DNA of 64,000 bases. It comes from Streptomyces aureocirculatus. GTDB taxonomy: Bacteria; Actinomycetota; Actinomycetes; Streptomycetales; Streptomycetaceae. The number at the start of each line of letters is the position of its first letter. Positions within the stretch are counted from its first letter, which is position 1. The notes beneath the pieces were generated by a model. The model was not told the DNA's origin. It ran no database searches and was given only the letters and a program-made list of their open reading frames with translations. Position numbers and translations under genes: made by a program. The stretch is from NCBI RefSeq assembly GCF_000720475.1, contig NZ_JOAP01000025.1:124001-188000 (forward strand). Reading direction: 5' to 3'. Positions 6,572 to 15,747 of the stretch are shown piece after piece.

Positions 6572-9151
6572 CTAACGCACAGCGAACAATGCCCGGCCCA
6601 CCTGGGCGAACACCCCCTTCGGGTGCCCACGGAACAGCGGCTCGGTGCCGAAGAGGACCACCCGGGCCCCGCCCGCGGAAACCCCGCTCACGACGGAAGC
6701 CTCCCCGGCCGCGTCGGCCGGCCCCCCGTTCCCGGACGAGTCGGCCCGCCAGTGCCCCGACACCAGCGGCTTCCCACCGGCGTAGGCCTGCTCGACGCGG
6801 ACCCCGTCCCCGAGCCCGGTGAACCACATCGGCGCGTAGACGAAGCCGTACCCGGCCCCCGATCCGGCCACGGCACCCCCGGCGTTGCGCACCCGCACCA
6901 CCCCGTTGGCGTCGCCGTTGCCCCGCACGGCCGTGACGGAGAGCAGCTTCGCGGCCGAGTTCAGCGCGGCACCCTCCGCGCCGCGCCCGACGAGCCCGCC
7001 GCCCTTGGCGAGGAACGCGTCGAGCCGCTCGCGTGCCGCGGGCTTGAGGTCCGCGCGGTCGAGGCCCGACGACACGAAGAGCACATCGGCCCGGCGCCAG
7101 TCGAACCCGTCGTTGAGGGTGCCCGTGGACACGGGCACCACGTCGAAGTTCATCTCCCGCAGCGCGAACAGCTCCCCGGGCGTCACCGCCGCGGCGACGC
7201 GCGTGCGCCGTACCTTCTCCCCGCCGCGCGCCGTGGTCGCGGAGAACTCCACGTCGTACTTCTTCGCCACGTCCCGGGCGGCCCGCCGCGCCGACCCCGG
7301 CACCAGGACACCGCCGTCCTTCAGGCGCCGGACCGTGACGCCGTCCCGTACGAGGGAGTTGAGCGCGGCGACCTCACGCGGGTCGTCGAGCCGTAGCCGC
7401 AGGTCACCGCGCGGCGCCACATGTCCGGCCGCGGCCGCGGCCCGGACCGCGCGCGACGGCACCGCGGCGGGGTTCCCCTGCGGCGCGGACCGCACGGTCG
7501 CACCCCACAGCCGCCCCAGGCTCCAGCCCGAGATGTCGTACATCACGGACACCTTGTCGCTGATGTCACGGCCGTCCGCGAGCATCACGTTCGCGATGCC
7601 CCGCTTGGGCTGGCGCATGTCGACGACGTACGAGCCCTTCTCGTACCGCTCGCCGCCGATCCTGAAGTCCTCCGTTGCGCGCCGCACCCGGACGTCGTTG
7701 GCGAGGAGATGGTCCACGAGGCGGGCGGCGGCCGTACCGGAGCGCTGTCCGCGGCCCGCGGCGGGGATCACGTACGCACGCGGAAACCTGGTCGTGTAGA
7801 CGTCCTCCGGGCCGATGCCCGGCACGCCCGGCACCGTCTCCTCGGAGATCTCCACCGAAGCGGCCCCCGCCGCCCCGCGCCGGAACACCTCGATCTGGTC
7901 GGCGACCAGCGCCCGCCGGTGGTCGCGCGCGTAGTCCAGGGTCGCCGTCATGGCCGCGCCCGCGATGTCCGTGTTGATGGCCGAGCGGCGGCGCAGCTCG
8001 GCGACCGGCCGGGCGTCGTACTCCTCGTTGTTCACCTGCATCGGGAACTCGATGGTGTGCGCCGCGACCGCGCCGTGGAACGGCATGTACTGCGGGGTGA
8101 AGACGGGCGGCCAGTCGTCCCAGCCCTCCTCCTGGTCGCGGAAGGGGATGACGGCAGGCCGCACGCCGTCCTTCTCCTCGGTGTAGCCGAGGCCGTTGAC
8201 GGCCTTCTCCATGCCGAGGGCGTTGGCGTAGCTGTTCTTCAGGAACAGGTCGTACTCGTAGTTCTCACCGTGCGGCGGTGTCGTCGGCTCGATGAGCGTG
8301 CCGTTCACGTACCCGTGCAGGTCGATCATCATCGTGGGCTGCTTGTCGATGGCGATCCGCCGCACCGCGCGCGTCTCGGACTGGGTCCCGGTGACGAAGT
8401 CCCGGTTCAGGTCGAAGCCGTTGGCGTTCTCGCGGGTGCCCGCGATCCGGCCGTCGGGGTTCATGGTGACGTTGAAGTACAGGCGGTGGTGGGCGAGCAG
8501 GTCACGCGTCTTCGCGTCCTTGGCCCTCGCGAGCTTCTCGATGAGCTTCAGGGCCGCGTCGGTGCCCTCCCACTCGTTGCCGTGGATGTTGTTGTTGATG
8601 AACACCGGTGCCTTGTACGCGGACTTCAGCGCCTTGTCCGCGGCGGCGGCGGCGGGCTCGTTCTCGATGCGTTCGCGCATCCGCCGCTGCCGGGCGGCCT
8701 CGCGCGCCGACTCGGGCGCGGTCACCGTCACCAGATACAGGTCGTGGCCGCCGGCCGAGCGCCCCGCGATCTCCACGCTCACCCGGTCGCCGATGCCCTG
8801 GATCCCGTTCAGCTTCGGGGCGATGGCGTGGTACGGGGTCAGGCCCAGCTTGATGGACTTGTCGCCCGGGTTCCTCGGGACCGCGGCGAGGCGGCGCTCG
8901 CGCGGGTAGCCGCGCTCGGCGCCGCTGCGGGCGGGCGCGGGCGCGGACGCGTCGTCGAGCGCGCGGGCCGCGGCGCCCTCCGGCGCCCGGGCGGCCCGGT
9001 CGGGGTCGCCGAGCGGGGCCTGGTCGCGGGTCACCGGGCGCGGCGCCGGGTCGGCACTCGCGCCGCCCGGGGTGAGCACGGTGAACAACAGGGTGCCCGC
9101 GGCGGCCGACGCGGTCAGCGTCACCGCTCTCGATGGCCGGGTTATGCCCAT
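6572..9151 (-). CDS. secreted M14-family zinc carboxypeptidase
   Basis: An 859-residue exported protein. Signal peptide: MGITRPSRAVTLTASAAAGT and on to an Ala-rich cleavage region near residue 33. The M14 peptidase domain has the zinc motif HGNEWEG (H-x-x-E) and, later, the third zinc histidine in MIDLHGYVNGTLIEP. The C-terminal 350 residues contain a glutamine-amidotransferase-like region common in large streptomycete M14 proteins (DVLFVSSGLDRADL, GGGLVGRGAEG). It is expected to hydrolyse C-terminal residues of extracellular peptides. GGAGG precedes the start. The 3' end borders the family B repeat. Confidence 0.85.
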   Translation of the reverse strand: MGITRPSRAVTLTASAAAGTLLFTVLTPGGASADPAPRPVTRDQAPLGDPDRAARAPEGAAARALDDASAPAPARSGAERGYPRERRLAAVPRNPGDKSIKLGLTPYHAIAPKLNGIQGIGDRVSVEIAGRSAGGHDLYLVTVTAPESAREAARQRRMRERIENEPAAAAADKALKSAYKAPVFINNNIHGNEWEGTDAALKLIEKLARAKDAKTRDLLAHHRLYFNVTMNPDGRIAGTRENANGFDLNRDFVTGTQSETRAVRRIAIDKQPTMMIDLHGYVNGTLIEPTTPPHGENYEYDLFLKNSYANALGMEKAVNGLGYTEEKDGVRPAVIPFRDQEEGWDDWPPVFTPQYMPFHGAVAAHTIEFPMQVNNEEYDARPVAELRRRSAINTDIAGAAMTATLDYARDHRRALVADQIEVFRRGAAGAASVEISEETVPGVPGIGPEDVYTTRFPRAYVIPAAGRGQRSGTAAARLVDHLLANDVRVRRATEDFRIGGERYEKGSYVVDMRQPKRGIANVMLADGRDISDKVSVMYDISGWSLGRLWGATVRSAPQGNPAAVPSRAVRAAAAAGHVAPRGDLRLRLDDPREVAALNSLVRDGVTVRRLKDGGVLVPGSARRAARDVAKKYDVEFSATTARGGEKVRRTRVAAAVTPGELFALREMNFDVVPVSTGTLNDGFDWRRADVLFVSSGLDRADLKPAARERLDAFLAKGGGLVGRGAEGAALNSAAKLLSVTAVRGNGDANGVVRVRNAGGAVAGSGAGYGFVYAPMWFTGLGDGVRVEQAYAGGKPLVSGHWRADSSGNGGPADAAGEASVVSGVSAGGARVVLFGTEPLFRGHPKGVFAQVGRALFAVR

Positions 9152-9250
9152 ACGTACCTCCGGAACATGGGTCGGACGCCGACCCGATAGATCAGTACGG
9201 GAGGTCTACAGGCTGAAACGGCCGACAACAAGAGGGATAGTGTGTGCCGC

Positions 9251-10135
9251 ATGCGTGAACTGGGCCGGGGTTTCGGCTATCTGGTGAAGGGACAGCGCTG
9301 GGTCGCCCAGCACGGCAAGCGGTTCGGGTGGGGGCTCCTGCCGGGCCTGGTCACCCTGGTCCTGTACGCGGGGGCGCTCGTCGCGCTCGTGCTGTGGGGC
9401 ACGGACCTGGTGTCCTGGGCGACGCCGTTCGCGGACGACTGGTCAGGGCCCTGGACCGGCCTGTTCCGCGGCTTTTTGACCGCACTGCTCTTCGCCCTGG
9501 CACTGCTCCTGTCCGTGGTGACGTTCACCGCGGTGACGCTGGTGATCGGTGAACCCTTCTACGAGTCGCTCTCCGAGCAGGTCGACATCTCCGTCGCCGG
9601 GTTCGCCCCCGAGTCGGGACTGCCGCTCTGGCGCGAGATCCTCATCTCCGTACGCGACAGTCTGCGCATCGTGGTGCGGGCCGTGCTGTGGGGCGTGCTC
9701 CTGTTCGGCCTCGGCTTCCTGCCGGTCGTCGGCCAGACCGTGATCCCCGTCATCGGCTTCCTCGTCACCGGCTTCTTCCTCGTCGAGGAGCTGACGGCGG
9801 TCGCGCTCGCACGCCGTGGCGTACGGCTGCGCGACCGCCTGGCCCTGCTGCGCGCCCGCAAGACCCTGGCGTGGGGCTTCGGCGCCCCGCTCGCGGTCTT
9901 CTTCCTGGTGCCGTTCGTCGCCGTGTTCCTGATGCCGGGCGCGGTCGCCGGGGCGACGTTGATGGCGCGGGACCTCATGGGGGAGTCCACCGACGACCCC
10001 GACGACCCCGACGACCCCGACAACTCCGCGGACCCCGCGGACCCCGAAGGCACAGCGGGCGACGGTGCGGGCGTCACGGGTGCCGCGGGCGGGGCGCCGC
10101 ACCCGGCAGGCGGAGGCGCGCCTACCGGCCGCTAG
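9251..10135 (+). CDS. EI24-domain (CysZ-like) integral membrane protein
   Basis: A 294-residue membrane protein. The start MRELGRGFGYLVKGQRWV followed by four or more hydrophobic segments (about 25-50, 75-100, 140-175, 200-230) matches the EI24/CysZ family found throughout Streptomyces. The C-terminus is a disordered acidic repeat (DDPDDPDDPDN). The ATG at 9251 was chosen over the GTG at 9242. Its last 14 nt overlap the convergent gene at 10122-11414. The transport role is inferred from CysZ and is weak. Confidence 0.8.
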   Translation: MRELGRGFGYLVKGQRWVAQHGKRFGWGLLPGLVTLVLYAGALVALVLWGTDLVSWATPFADDWSGPWTGLFRGFLTALLFALALLLSVVTFTAVTLVIGEPFYESLSEQVDISVAGFAPESGLPLWREILISVRDSLRIVVRAVLWGVLLFGLGFLPVVGQTVIPVIGFLVTGFFLVEELTAVALARRGVRLRDRLALLRARKTLAWGFGAPLAVFFLVPFVAVFLMPGAVAGATLMARDLMGESTDDPDDPDDPDNSADPADPEGTAGDGAGVTGAAGGAPHPAGGGAPTGR

Positions 10136-11414
10136 CCACCACGGCCGTCACGACGATCCGCCGCACCTGCCCGATGATGTCGACGCGGTTGCGCACGAAC
10201 TCCGCGTCCGTGACCTTCCCCGTCGCCGGATCGGTGTTCCCGGCGCCGAACTGGAGCACCGGTGTGTGCACATGGCCGCCGGGCAGCCGGTCGTGCAGCC
10301 CGAGGCGGTCGCGCAGGAGCGTGGCGCGGTACGCGATCTCGTTGGACAGGTAGTCCCCGCCGCCGCCCGCGCGTGCCGTCGAGCCCGGCGTCGGCCCGTC
10401 GGGACGCTCCACCGGGGTGGAGCCGCCCGCGGGGATCTCGGTCACGGCCGTGTTGTCGTACACGGGGAAGCGCCCGGTGTCCGCGGCGACGATGTCCTTG
10501 TACGGCAGTGTCGTCGTCGTCCACTGCGGCTGCGACGCGGGGTCGGACACCGGGACGGTCTCCGTCCGTGACAGGTTCTCGTTGTCCCCGAACCCGCCGC
10601 GCCAGGCCCCGTTGGTCCGCTCGATGTCGAACTTGCCGACCCGGCCCTGGCTCACGGTCGTGAACAGGTCGACGCGCGGCAACTGCCGCCGGAGCACCCG
10701 TTCCACCGTGCCCTGCTCGAAGTCCGTCCAGCGCACCGGGAACATGGCCGTCTCGATGCGTACGGGCCCCTCGGCGGTCCGTACGACGGTGCCGTCGAGG
10801 GCGAGTGCGGTGGCGCCCGAGGGGTTGCTGATGCGGGTGTCGCGGTCGAGCGTGAACGGGTCGAACCCGGTCACAAGCACTCGCTTGCCGCCCTTGCCGC
10901 CCTTGCCCTTGGGGTAACGGATGGTGTCCTGGCCGCGGGACGTCGTCTCCAGGTGTGCCAGCAGCCGCTGCCGCCGTGCGTCGTCGAGGTCGAATCCGCG
11001 CGGCTCCCAGGCGCGCAGGGCCCGCGTCATCCCGAGCCGCGCCCAGTACAGCGGCCGGTCGTCGTCCTTGCTGAGGTCGCCGGTCGCGGGACCGCGCCCC
11101 TGCGCCCGGTCCACGGCCCGCCGCCACAGCGACTGCCCCTCGTGTTCGACCAGGCGCCGGGCCTGGGCGTAGGAGCGGGCCCGTGCCAGGTCCCGCGCGA
11201 AGCCGGGCGCCACGCCGTCGAATCCGCTGCGCCGCAGGATCTCCTTCGGCGCGGCACGGTCCAGGCGCTGCTCCTCGACGGTGGGCGCGCCGGCCCGCGT
11301 GGTGTCGGCGGCCGCGGCGGGCGGGACGACGGCCCCGGCGAGCAGCACGGCGCCGAACACGCCACAGACGCCGAGCCGTCGGCCTGATATCCCGGGGGTG
11401 GGGGACGAAGCCAC
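10122..11414 (-). CDS. secreted pyroglutamyl-peptidase-like (C15 fold) protein
   Basis: A 430-residue exported protein with a GTG start at 11414 (GGAAGGA upstream), an N-terminal signal ending VVPPAAAADT (about residue 36), a helical region, then a C15-like domain beginning RVLVTGFDPFTLDRDTRISN (about 178-198). This is the pyrrolidone-carboxylate peptidase signature GFEPF..NPS. The position where the catalytic Cys of the family is expected (VCN motif) reads YLSNEIAYRA, so the nucleophile seems to be Ser or absent. A late His (HVHTPVLQFGAGN) is present. A C15 fold is well supported; peptidase activity is doubtful. Confidence 0.7.
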   Translation of the reverse strand: MASSPTPGISGRRLGVCGVFGAVLLAGAVVPPAAAADTTRAGAPTVEEQRLDRAAPKEILRRSGFDGVAPGFARDLARARSYAQARRLVEHEGQSLWRRAVDRAQGRGPATGDLSKDDDRPLYWARLGMTRALRAWEPRGFDLDDARRQRLLAHLETTSRGQDTIRYPKGKGGKGGKRVLVTGFDPFTLDRDTRISNPSGATALALDGTVVRTAEGPVRIETAMFPVRWTDFEQGTVERVLRRQLPRVDLFTTVSQGRVGKFDIERTNGAWRGGFGDNENLSRTETVPVSDPASQPQWTTTTLPYKDIVAADTGRFPVYDNTAVTEIPAGGSTPVERPDGPTPGSTARAGGGGDYLSNEIAYRATLLRDRLGLHDRLPGGHVHTPVLQFGAGNTDPATGKVTDAEFVRNRVDIIGQVRRIVVTAVVASGR

Positions 11415-11546
11415 GTGAGTCCTTCCGTTGCAGGTGAGGTGGCGGAAGTATCCCGGGGCGGAAGCGTTCGGCGCCAGGCCTTTCGGGAGGCGTCGCAGGC
11501 GCGTCACCGTGAGGCGCCACGCGTGAGCCAGAGGTGAACACCGCAG

Positions 11547-11570
11547 TTCCTGCCCGATATCGGGCAGGAA
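11547..11570. promoter_or_regulatory. 24-bp perfect palindrome upstream of the LysE gene
   Basis: The arm TTCCTGCCCGAT (11547-11558) is followed directly by its exact complement ATCGGGCAGGAA (11559-11570). It lies 40 bp before the lysE-type start (11611) and 132 bp from the divergent gene start (11414). The absence of a loop favours a dimeric repressor operator over an RNA hairpin. Confidence 0.55.
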
Positions 11571-11610
11571 AGTAGACCTTCTACGGCCCCCCGACCTAGG
11601 GTGATCGCTC

Positions 11611-12270
11611 ATGATCACCCTGGACGCGATAGGGACTTTCGCCCTGATAGTTGGACTCCTCACGCTCACTCCCGGACTGGATACCGCACTCGTCCTGCGC
11701 ACCGCGGCGCTCGGGCACCGCCGTCGCGCGTGGGGTGTGGTCCTCGGCATCCAGAGCGGCACACTGGTCTGGGGCGTGCTCACCTCGCTCGGTGTGACCA
11801 CACTGCTGACCGCCTCTCACCTCGCGTACGAGACCCTTCGTTGGGCCGGGGCCGCGTACCTGGTGTGGATGGGCGGCAGGATGTTGTGGGCCACCTGGCG
11901 CCACGCGTCGAGCGAGAGCCCGCGGACAGCGGAGACCGGGGGCGAGGCCGGGACCGGGGCGGGCGCCGGCGACACCCTGCTCGGTGGCTGGCGACAAGGG
12001 TTCGTGACCAATCTCCTCAACCCGAAGATGGGCGCCTTCTACGTCGCGGTGCTCCCGCAGTTCATCCCCTCCGGTGGCTCGCGCCTTGCTCCAGGGGTGC
12101 TGCTTGCCGGAGTGCACATTCTCCTGGCCGTCATCTGGTCCTGTGCGCTGATCGCCTTCGCGCACGTGCTCCGGGACCGCCTGCAACGCCCCTCGGCCCG
12201 CCGCCACCTCGACCGCATCACCGGCACGGTCATCGCCGCCTTCGGCGTCCGGCTCGCGTTCGGACCGTAG
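11611..12270 (+). CDS. LysE-family amino-acid exporter
   Basis: A 219-residue inner-membrane exporter. The start MITLDAIGTFALIVGLLTLTPGLDTALVLR carries the LysE/RhtB TPG motif in helix 1, and GWRQGFVTNLLNPKMGAFYV (about 130-149) is the second family signature (NPK). Five or six membrane helices are visible. The family exports lysine, homoserine, threonine or similar amino acids. A Gly/Ala-rich loop (about 105-128) is slightly expanded. A perfect palindrome just upstream suggests dedicated regulation, but no regulator gene is adjacent on this side. Confidence 0.85.
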   Translation: MITLDAIGTFALIVGLLTLTPGLDTALVLRTAALGHRRRAWGVVLGIQSGTLVWGVLTSLGVTTLLTASHLAYETLRWAGAAYLVWMGGRMLWATWRHASSESPRTAETGGEAGTGAGAGDTLLGGWRQGFVTNLLNPKMGAFYVAVLPQFIPSGGSRLAPGVLLAGVHILLAVIWSCALIAFAHVLRDRLQRPSARRHLDRITGTVIAAFGVRLAFGP

Positions 12271-12342
12271 ACATGCGCGTCGGCCCGCGCCGCCCGCGGA
12301 GGGGTTCGTCACCACCGGCGCCATACGCCGCGGCCCGCCACC

Positions 12343-12382
12343 ACCCGTCGCGGCCCGGTGTCACCCGTCGCGGCCCGGTGTC
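12343..12382. repeat. 20-bp tandem duplication at the 3' end of the LysR gene
   Basis: ACCCGTCGCGGCCCGGTGTC occurs twice in tandem (12343-12362 and 12363-12382). The second copy touches the stop codon of the LysR gene (12381-12383), so the coding sequence is unaffected. Confidence 0.6.
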
Positions 12383-13394
12383 ACACCGCGTCCGCGCACG
12401 CCTCCCGCAGTGCCGTCACGAACGGGGCCACCGCGGGCGGCGCCGTGCGTCCCCGTGCCGTCGCCGCGTACACCGCACGGGTGGGCGCGCCCTCGTCCCG
12501 TACCGGGACCAGGGCGATGTCCGGTCGCACTCCCTGGGCCGCGAGCGCGGGCACCAGTGTCACGCCGAGTCCCGCGGCGACGTATCCCTGCTTGGCGGTC
12601 CACTCGCGTACCACGTGGGCGACGCGCGGCCGGAAGCCGTGGAGCCGCGCCGCGTCGAGCAGGGTGCCCGCGGGCTCGGGGCTGCCGGACACCCAGTCCT
12701 CGTCGGCGAGCCGGGCCAGGCCGACGCGGGGCTCGCCCGCGAGCGCGTGACCTGCGGGCACCGCCACGTACAGCGTCTCGTCGAGGAGATGGTGCAGTTC
12801 GTAGGCCTCCTCCGGGAGCGGCCCGCCCGTCGTGGACACCACCGCCAGGTCGAGCTCGCCCGCGGTCAGGCGCGCGAGGAGCGGGCCCGTGAGGCCTTCC
12901 TCGCGGGCGAGGGTCACCCCGGGGTGGCGGGCCCGGAACAGCGCGATCGCCCGCGGCACCAGCGCCGCGTCCGCCGTCGCGAACGCCCCGAACCGCAGCC
13001 GCCCGCCCGCCACCCGGTCCAGGTCACGCAACTCCCGCCGCAGCAGCGCGAGGCGGCCGAGCGCGGCCGTGACGTGCGGGAGCGCGGCCCGGCCGTGGGC
13101 GGTGAGGCGTACGCCGCGTGGCAGCCGGTCGAACAGCGGCACACCGCCGAGGGCGGCCTCGAGCGAGGCGATCTGGCGGGACACGGCGGACTGCGTCCAG
13201 CCGAGTCGCCGCGCGGCCACGGTGAAGGAGCCGTGCGCGGCGACCTCATGGAAGGCGCGGAGCCACACCGTAGACAACTCGGGCAGCTCGGATGGCTCGG
13301 GCGGCGGCTCGGGCAGGGGGGCCTGCTCCGGCGGCGCGGTCGGCTCAGGCGGCTCGGCGCCGCCCCTTTGAGGCATCTCATGCGGAGTATGCAT
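12381..13394 (-). CDS. LysR-family transcriptional regulator
   Basis: About 337 residues. A Pro/Glu-rich leader (residues 5-38) precedes the winged HTH: LRAFHEVAAHGSFTVAARRLGWTQSAVSRQIASLE pattern, then the effector-binding domain starting GGRLRFGAFATADAALVPRA. It is divergent from the dehydrogenase at 13453, the usual LysR arrangement. The start is uncertain: 13394 was chosen because earlier in-frame ATGs (13412, 13454) lie within or beyond the palindrome at 13401-13413; 13376 is also possible. Confidence 0.85.
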   Translation of the reverse strand: MHTPHEMPQRGGAEPPEPTAPPEQAPLPEPPPEPSELPELSTVWLRAFHEVAAHGSFTVAARRLGWTQSAVSRQIASLEAALGGVPLFDRLPRGVRLTAHGRAALPHVTAALGRLALLRRELRDLDRVAGGRLRFGAFATADAALVPRAIALFRARHPGVTLAREEGLTGPLLARLTAGELDLAVVSTTGGPLPEEAYELHHLLDETLYVAVPAGHALAGEPRVGLARLADEDWVSGSPEPAGTLLDAARLHGFRPRVAHVVREWTAKQGYVAAGLGVTLVPALAAQGVRPDIALVPVRDEGAPTRAVYAATARGRTAPPAVAPFVTALREACADAV

Positions 13395-13413
13395 GCCTGC
13401 CATGCTAAGCATG
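13391..13413. promoter_or_regulatory. LysR-type operator candidate in the divergent promoter
   Basis: CATGCTAAGCATG (13401-13413) is a 13-bp palindrome around a central A/T; its inner 11 bases ATGCTAAGCAT approximate the T-N11-A pattern bound by LysR proteins. GCATGC (13391-13396) adds another half-site. It sits between the divergent LysR and dehydrogenase starts. Confidence 0.45.
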
Positions 13414-13452
13414 CGCTTGTGGCATCGGCCGTCCGGTCCTAGCTTCGTACGC

Positions 13453-14337
13453 ATGGCACAGAACGATCACACCGCCGCCCGGAACGACCACCCGCGGGCA
13501 CGGCCCCGCATCGCGTTCCTCGGGCTCGGGCACATGGGCGCCCCGATGGCCCGCAGGCTGCTCGCGGCCGGGTATCGGCTCACCGTGTGGAACCGCACCG
13601 CGGCGAAGGCGGAACCCCTGGTCGCGGAGGGCGCACGCCTCGGATCGTGCCCCGCGGACGCCGTGCGGGACGCCGACGTCGTCGTCACCATGCTGGCGGG
13701 CCCGGACGCACTGCGCGCCGTCGCCGACGCGCTCGTGCCGGTGCTGCGGGACGGTGTGCGCTGGGTGGACATGTCGACCGTCGGGCCCGACGCCGTACGG
13801 GAGCTGGGGGGCCGGGTGCCGGACGGTGTCACGCTCGTCGACGCGCCCGTGACGGGCAGCACGGACAAGGCCGCCGCGGGGGAGCTCGGCATCCTCGCGG
13901 GGGGCGACGCCACCGAGGTCGAACCGGTCCTTGCCCACCTGGGCACGGTGACCCGCACCGGGCCCCTCGGCTCCGGCGCCGCGCTCAAGCTGGTCGTGAA
14001 CACCGCCGTGCTCGGCGGCGTCGCCCTGGTGGCGGAGGCGATGGCCCTCGCCGACGCGCTCGGCCTCGACGAGGAGGTGGCTCGCGGCGCCCTGGCGCGG
14101 GGACCCCTCGCGGGCGCCGTCGCCCGCGCCTTCGCCAACGGGGTGCACTTCGGCAACGACCTCGCGGTGAAGGACGTGGCGCTGGCCACGGACACGACCC
14201 GGCTGCCCGCCCTGGAGGCGGTGCTCGCCCACTTCCGCGCCGCGGCGGCGGACCAGGACCTGGCCCACGAGGACATCGCCCGAGCCGTCCCCCACATCCG
14301 CACCCGTGCCCGCACCCACCACTCGTACCGCTCGTAA
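13453..14337 (+). CDS. NAD(P)-dependent 3-hydroxyisobutyrate/6-phosphogluconate dehydrogenase-type oxidoreductase
   Basis: A 294-residue beta-hydroxyacid dehydrogenase. The cofactor loop IAFLGLGHMGAPMARRLL (about 20-37), the substrate motif VDAPVTGSTDKAAAGELGIL (about 134-153, matching DAPVSGG..A..G.L) and the catalytic lysine region GSGAALKLVVNTAVLG (about 175-190) are all present. The NRT after beta-2 (VWNRTAAKA) suggests NADP preference. The ATG at 13453 was chosen over 13393, which lies in the operator region. It is probably controlled by the divergent LysR and co-transcribed with the RidA gene 20 bp downstream. Confidence 0.88.
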   Translation: MAQNDHTAARNDHPRARPRIAFLGLGHMGAPMARRLLAAGYRLTVWNRTAAKAEPLVAEGARLGSCPADAVRDADVVVTMLAGPDALRAVADALVPVLRDGVRWVDMSTVGPDAVRELGGRVPDGVTLVDAPVTGSTDKAAAGELGILAGGDATEVEPVLAHLGTVTRTGPLGSGAALKLVVNTAVLGGVALVAEAMALADALGLDEEVARGALARGPLAGAVARAFANGVHFGNDLAVKDVALATDTTRLPALEAVLAHFRAAAADQDLAHEDIARAVPHIRTRARTHHSYRS

Positions 14338-14357
14338 CCCAGAACCGGAGTCCCGTC

Positions 14358-14783
14358 ATGCGCGTCACGCTCGACAACCCCGCCACCGCAAACCGGCCCC
14401 TCGGCCCCTACTCCCAGGTGGCCCGGGTGGAACTGCCGGGCGGCGGCGCCCTGTTGTACCTCTCGGGGCAGATCGCCGACGGCGAGGACATCGCCGCGCA
14501 GAGCCACGGCGTCTTCGCGACCCTCGCGGCCCTGCTCGACGCCCATGGCGCGACGCTCGCCGACATCATCAACATCCGGACGTTCCTCACGGACATGGAC
14601 GACCTGCCCGGCTACGCCGCCGTGCGCCGCACTTACCTCACCGGCACCCCGCCCACCAGCACCACCGTCGCCGTGCCGCGGCTCTTCAGGCCGGAGGCGC
14701 TGATCGAGGTGGATGTGGTGGCAGCCCTCCCCGCACCGTCGGCCGTGAGGTCGTCCGCGGACTCCTGGAGCGCAACCCCTTGA
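14358..14783 (+). CDS. RidA/YjgF-family protein
   Basis: A 141-residue RidA-fold protein. Visible family features are GPYSQVARVELPGGGALLYLSGQI (the GPYSQ motif and the SGQI strand) and IINIRTFLTDMDDLPGYAAVR. The canonical C-terminal arginine/glutamate region reads TTVAVPRLFRPEALIEVDVVA. Members hydrolyse reactive enamine or imine intermediates. It lies 20 bp after the dehydrogenase, with CCGGAG upstream of its ATG, so the pair probably acts on the same metabolite. The last 15 residues (APSAVRSSADSWSATP) are not family-like and may be a read-through extension. Confidence 0.85.
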   Translation: MRVTLDNPATANRPLGPYSQVARVELPGGGALLYLSGQIADGEDIAAQSHGVFATLAALLDAHGATLADIINIRTFLTDMDDLPGYAAVRRTYLTGTPPTSTTVAVPRLFRPEALIEVDVVAALPAPSAVRSSADSWSATP

Positions 14784-14835
14784 GACAGGCCCGAGATCCT
14801 CGCCCCGGCCCGCGAGGCGGGGGCGCGCCTGGCTG

Positions 14836-15747
14836 CTAGCCGCGCGGCCGGGCGGCGGTCACGCCCTGGTAGGCGATGTCCGCGAGGTGCGACTGCCCGT
14901 CCTTGCTGGGGTGGAACCAGTCCCAGTGACTCAACTGGTCCCCGTCGAAGCGGAAGTCGAACACGGCCCCGCCGTCGTACCGGCAGCGCAGGTCCTTGGC
15001 GCACACGTCCTTGAGCACCTTGTTGTACGCGACGACCCGGTCCTGCACCGACTGCCGCCGCTGGGTCGCCGAGCGGTCCATGGAGTCCGCGTCGGCCAGC
15101 ATCGACGCGCAGATCCCGAGCTTCCACACCTGCTTGCCGAGCTGGTTGGTGCGCCCCTGGGACCACAGGCGCTTGAGATCCGGCACGCTGGAGACGTACA
15201 CCTGCGCCTTCGGCTGGGCGCGCCGCAGGGTGCGCAGGGCGTCCTTGAAGTCGGTGCGGAAGTCCGCGACGGAGGTCATGTCGTCGGCCGACGAACGGCA
15301 CGCGTCATTGGCGCCCGCCATCACCGTCACGAGTTCGGGGTCGCGGGCCGCGGCCCGGGTCATCTGCTCCGGCAGGTCCGCCATCCGCGCGCCGGTCTTG
15401 GCGTAGTTCCAACTGTGCGTCGCCGCCCGCTGCTTGCCGAGCAGCCGCTGCGCGAGGCTGCGCACCCCCTCGTCGCTGCCGGTCGCCCAGGACGCCTCAG
15501 GGCAGTCGGAGAGCACCGAGCAGGCGTCGAAGCCGCGGGTGATGGAGTCACCGACGGCGGCGAGGGAGCGGGGTGAGGTGTCCCACACCCGGGCCGGCGC
15601 GGGGGCCGCACGGTCCTGGGCCGAGGGTCCGCCCGGTACCGGGGAACCGTCGCCGGACGCGTCGCACGCGGTGAGCGCGGCGACGCCGGTGAGGGCAGCC
15701 GTCGCGAGGGCGACGGCGGCCCGTTTGCGGTGCCGTGAATTCCGCAT
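14836..15747 (-). CDS. SGNH/GDSL-family hydrolase lipoprotein
   Basis: A 303-residue exported esterase-like protein. The start at 15747 (MRNSRHRKR, with AAAGGGGACG upstream) gives a lipoprotein signal: LATAALTGVAALTACDASGD has lipobox LTAC. The GDSL block I is AAVGDSITRGFD, block III is VMAGANDAC (GxND) and block V is DWFHPSKDGQSHLA (DxxH), completing the SGNH catalytic set. The in-frame ATG at 15780 was rejected because it adds a non-signal leader. The substrate is unknown; esters or polysaccharide acyl groups outside the cell are likely. Confidence 0.85.
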   Translation of the reverse strand: MRNSRHRKRAAVALATAALTGVAALTACDASGDGSPVPGGPSAQDRAAPAPARVWDTSPRSLAAVGDSITRGFDACSVLSDCPEASWATGSDEGVRSLAQRLLGKQRAATHSWNYAKTGARMADLPEQMTRAAARDPELVTVMAGANDACRSSADDMTSVADFRTDFKDALRTLRRAQPKAQVYVSSVPDLKRLWSQGRTNQLGKQVWKLGICASMLADADSMDRSATQRRQSVQDRVVAYNKVLKDVCAKDLRCRYDGGAVFDFRFDGDQLSHWDWFHPSKDGQSHLADIAYQGVTAARPRG

